Origin: Pseudomonas hormoni
Lineage (GTDB): Bacteria; Pseudomonadota; Gammaproteobacteria; Pseudomonadales; Pseudomonadaceae
Direction of reading: 5' to 3'
Assembly: GCF_018502625.1 (NCBI RefSeq)
Contig: NZ_CP075566.1
Coordinates: 3,024,001-3,088,000, forward strand
DNA length: 64,000 bases
This document shows, piece after piece, positions 62,081-64,000 of the stretch. A program made the position numbers and the translations under genes. Each line of letters starts with the position of its first letter. The stretch's first letter is position 1. The notes under the pieces were generated by a model, which worked only from the letters and a program-made list of their open reading frames with translations, did not search any database and was not told where the DNA came from.

Positions 62081-63762
62081 ATGCGATGACGCACCTGATC
62101 GCCGCACCGATTCTGCTGCCGCTGCTGACCGCCGCGATCATGCTGATGCTGGGCGAGAAACACCGACCGCTGAAGGCCAAAATCAACCTGCTCTCCAGTC
62201 TGTTGGGCCTGGGGATTTCCGTGCTGTTGCTGCAATGGACGCAAACCACCGGCGTGCCCGGTTCCATCGGCGTGTACCTGCCGGGCAACTGGCAGGTGCC
62301 GTTCGGTATCGTGCTGGTAGTCGATCGCTTGTCCGCGCTGATGCTGGTGCTGACCGGGATCATCGGCGTCAGCGCCCTGCTGTTCGCCATGGCCCGCTGG
62401 GACGGCGCCGGTTCGAGTTTCCACGCGCTGTTCCAGATTCAGATGATGGGCCTGTACGGCGCGTTCCTGACGGCGGACCTGTTCAACCTGTTCGTGTTTT
62501 TCGAGGTGCTGCTGGCGGCCTCTTACGGCCTGATGCTCCACGGTTCGGGTCGGGCACGGGTGTCGTCGGGGCTGCATTACATCTCGATCAACCTGCTGGC
62601 CTCGTCGCTGTTCCTGATTGGCGCGGCGCTGATCTACGGCGTCACCGGCACTCTGAACATGGCCGACCTGGCGCTGAAAATTCCGCTGGTGCCGGAGGCC
62701 GATCGCGGCCTGCTGCATGCCGGCGCGGCGATTCTTGCCGTGGCGTTCCTGGCCAAGGCCGGGATGTGGCCGCTGAACTTCTGGTTGGTGCCGGCCTATT
62801 CCGCCGCCAGCGCGCCGGTGGCGGCGATGTTCGCGATCATGACCAAGGTCGGCGTCTACACCTTGCTGCGGTTGTGGACCTTGCTGTTCTCCGGTCAGGC
62901 CGGCGCCTCGGCGTACTTTGGCGGCGACTGGCTGATCTACGGCGGCATGGCGACCATCGTCTGCGCCGCCGTGGCGATCCTCGCCGCGCAACGGCTTGAG
63001 CGCATGGCGAGCCTGAGCATTCTGGTGTCGGCGGGGATTCTGTTGTCGGCCATCGGTTTCGCCCAGCCGAACCTGATCGGCGCGGCGCTGTTCTATCTGG
63101 TCAGCTCGACCCTGGCGTTAAGCGCGTTGTTTCTGCTGGCAGAGTTGATCGAGCGTTCGCGTTCGGCCAATGAAATGCCGCTGTTCGATGACGGCGACCT
63201 GATTGCCCGGCCGCTGGAGTCCCTGCAACCGCCCAAAGGCATCAACCTCGATGACGAACAGAAAGCCGTGGTCGGCCAGGTGATTCCCTGGACCATGGCG
63301 TTTCTCGGCTTGAGCTTCATCGCTTGCGCGTTGTTGATCATCGGCATGCCGCCGCTCTCCGGGTTCATCGGCAAACTGGGCTTGCTCAGTGCATTGCTCA
63401 ACCCGCTGGGCTTGGGCAATGGCACGGGTGAACCCGTGTCGAACGCCGCGTGGGGCTTGCTGGCGTTACTGATTCTCTCCGGGTTGGCGTCACTGATTGC
63501 GTTTTCACGCGTGGGCATCCAGCGCTTCTGGACGCCTGAGGAACGCCCCTCGCCGTTGCTGCGACAGCTCGAATGCGTGCCGATCATCGCGCTGTTGGGG
63601 TTGAGCATTCTGCTGACTTTCAAGGCCGACCCCCTGTTGCGCTACACCCAGGCCGCCGCGCAGGCGTTGAATAACCCGCAGCAATACGTGATGGCGGTAC
63701 TCGGCACCCGTGCGGTTCCGAGTCCGGAAGCCAAGGCAGCGGTCGCGGAGGTGCAACCATGA
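62077..63762 (+). CDS. mrpD: Mrp antiporter subunit D
   Basis: This 561-residue NuoN/M-like protein is recognised from LFVFFEVLLAASYGLML, FLAKAGMWPLNFWLVPAYSAASAPVAAMFAIMTKVGVYTLLRLW and IGMPPLSGFIGKLGLL. The ATG overlaps the C stop. Confidence 0.93.
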   Translation: MNAMTHLIAAPILLPLLTAAIMLMLGEKHRPLKAKINLLSSLLGLGISVLLLQWTQTTGVPGSIGVYLPGNWQVPFGIVLVVDRLSALMLVLTGIIGVSALLFAMARWDGAGSSFHALFQIQMMGLYGAFLTADLFNLFVFFEVLLAASYGLMLHGSGRARVSSGLHYISINLLASSLFLIGAALIYGVTGTLNMADLALKIPLVPEADRGLLHAGAAILAVAFLAKAGMWPLNFWLVPAYSAASAPVAAMFAIMTKVGVYTLLRLWTLLFSGQAGASAYFGGDWLIYGGMATIVCAAVAILAAQRLERMASLSILVSAGILLSAIGFAQPNLIGAALFYLVSSTLALSALFLLAELIERSRSANEMPLFDDGDLIARPLESLQPPKGINLDDEQKAVVGQVIPWTMAFLGLSFIACALLIIGMPPLSGFIGKLGLLSALLNPLGLGNGTGEPVSNAAWGLLALLILSGLASLIAFSRVGIQRFWTPEERPSPLLRQLECVPIIALLGLSILLTFKADPLLRYTQAAAQALNNPQQYVMAVLGTRAVPSPEAKAAVAEVQP

Positions 63763-64000
63763 AACGCCTGTTTCCTGCCCCGTGGCTGTCGCTGGCGCTG
63801 TGGGTGTTGTGGCTGGTGCTGAACCTGTCGATCAGCCCCGGCAATCTGCTGCTGGGGGCCGTGCTCGGTTTTTGTGCGCCGTTGATGATGCGCAAGTTGC
63901 GACCCCTGCCGATTCGCATTCGGCGTCCCGGCGTGATCCTGGGTTTGTTCTTCATCGTCGGGCGCGACGTGCTGGTCTCCAACCTCGCCGTGGCCTGGGG
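63759..64000 (+). CDS. mrpE: Mrp antiporter subunit E (3' truncated by window)
   Basis: The ATG overlaps the D stop. The visible 80 residues (MKRLFPAPWLSLALWVLWL, LSISPGNLLLGAVLGF, then GLFFIVGRDVLVSNLAVAW) match the MnhE family. The gene runs past the window end; F and G subunits are expected beyond. Confidence 0.9.
   Translation, partial: MKRLFPAPWLSLALWVLWLVLNLSISPGNLLLGAVLGFCAPLMMRKLRPLPIRIRRPGVILGLFFIVGRDVLVSNLAVAW

Noticed and set aside
1..64000. tRNA, rRNA and IS transposase genes
   Set aside because: None was recognised on either strand by reading; small structured RNAs would need a covariance-model search.

Overview
The window looks like a chromosomal segment from a Pseudomonas of the fluorescens group. 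The evidence is the catBCA/catR and benABCD/benR arrangement, XylS-type BenR sites, many GTGGGAGC-type REP/REPIN palindromes, SfnB-type sulfur genes, and high-GC codon use with good Shine-Dalgarno sequences. Genes are assigned by reading the translations and motifs; no database search was run. I saw no rRNA, tRNA, CRISPR array or IS transposase.

Layout. 1-4.9 kb: end of a MocR-type regulator, a LOG-family nucleosidase, a diguanylate cyclase, an orphan substrate-binding protein, and a 53-residue ORF overlapping a XRE-cupin regulator. 4.9-5.5 kb: an extraordinary Met/Cys-rich protein (43% Met) built from two copies of one unit. 5.9-9.2 kb: a polyamine-type oxidase / XRE-cupin / glutamine-synthetase-like operon. 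9.3-13.7 kb: NDH-2, an Rrf2 regulator, small lipoproteins including OsmE, a 108-bp MITE-like element inserted in a terminator hairpin, and a Nudix hydrolase. 13.7-25.2 kb: the benzoate-to-muconolactone pathway (benABCD, benR, catBCA, catR). A type VI secretion cassette (hcp, LysM/glycine-rich effector, membrane immunity protein, frameshifted immunity paralogue) sits between benA and benR. 25.3-31.7 kb: an orphan immunity-like protein, a lipoprotein polysaccharide deacetylase, a sulfonate-type ABC transporter with two divergent binding proteins and a sigma-54-like promoter, and YedK. 32-40 kb: a 0.73-kb inverted-repeat element, AzlCD, a LysR regulator, a Cache-GGDEF enzyme and PpnN. 40-45 kb: a two-component system with repeated GATACA half-sites, a metallo-beta-lactamase-fold protein, and two small exported proteins sharing a C-terminal tail. 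45-56 kb: a second, shorter copy of the inverted-repeat element, then an amino-acid-type (Liv-like) ABC system with a shrunken acyl-CoA-synthetase relative, preceded by SfnB / acyl-CoA-dehydrogenase tail / flavin monooxygenase genes. 57-64 kb: an EamA transporter, and the start of an Mrp-type cation/proton antiporter operon (AB fusion, C, D, E truncated by the window end).

How the genes work together. BenABC and BenD turn benzoate into catechol; CatA, CatB and CatC take catechol to 3-oxoadipate enol-lactone. Both arms have recognisable operator sequences for BenR and CatR. The two organosulfur-type loci share similar sigma-54-like promoters, which suggests joint control under sulfur limitation. 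The best candidates for undescribed biology are the T6SS cassette with its duplicated immunity gene, the Met/Cys-rich duplicated protein, the GATACA two-component regulon with its VAEGG-repeat exported protein, and the small MITE that split a terminator.
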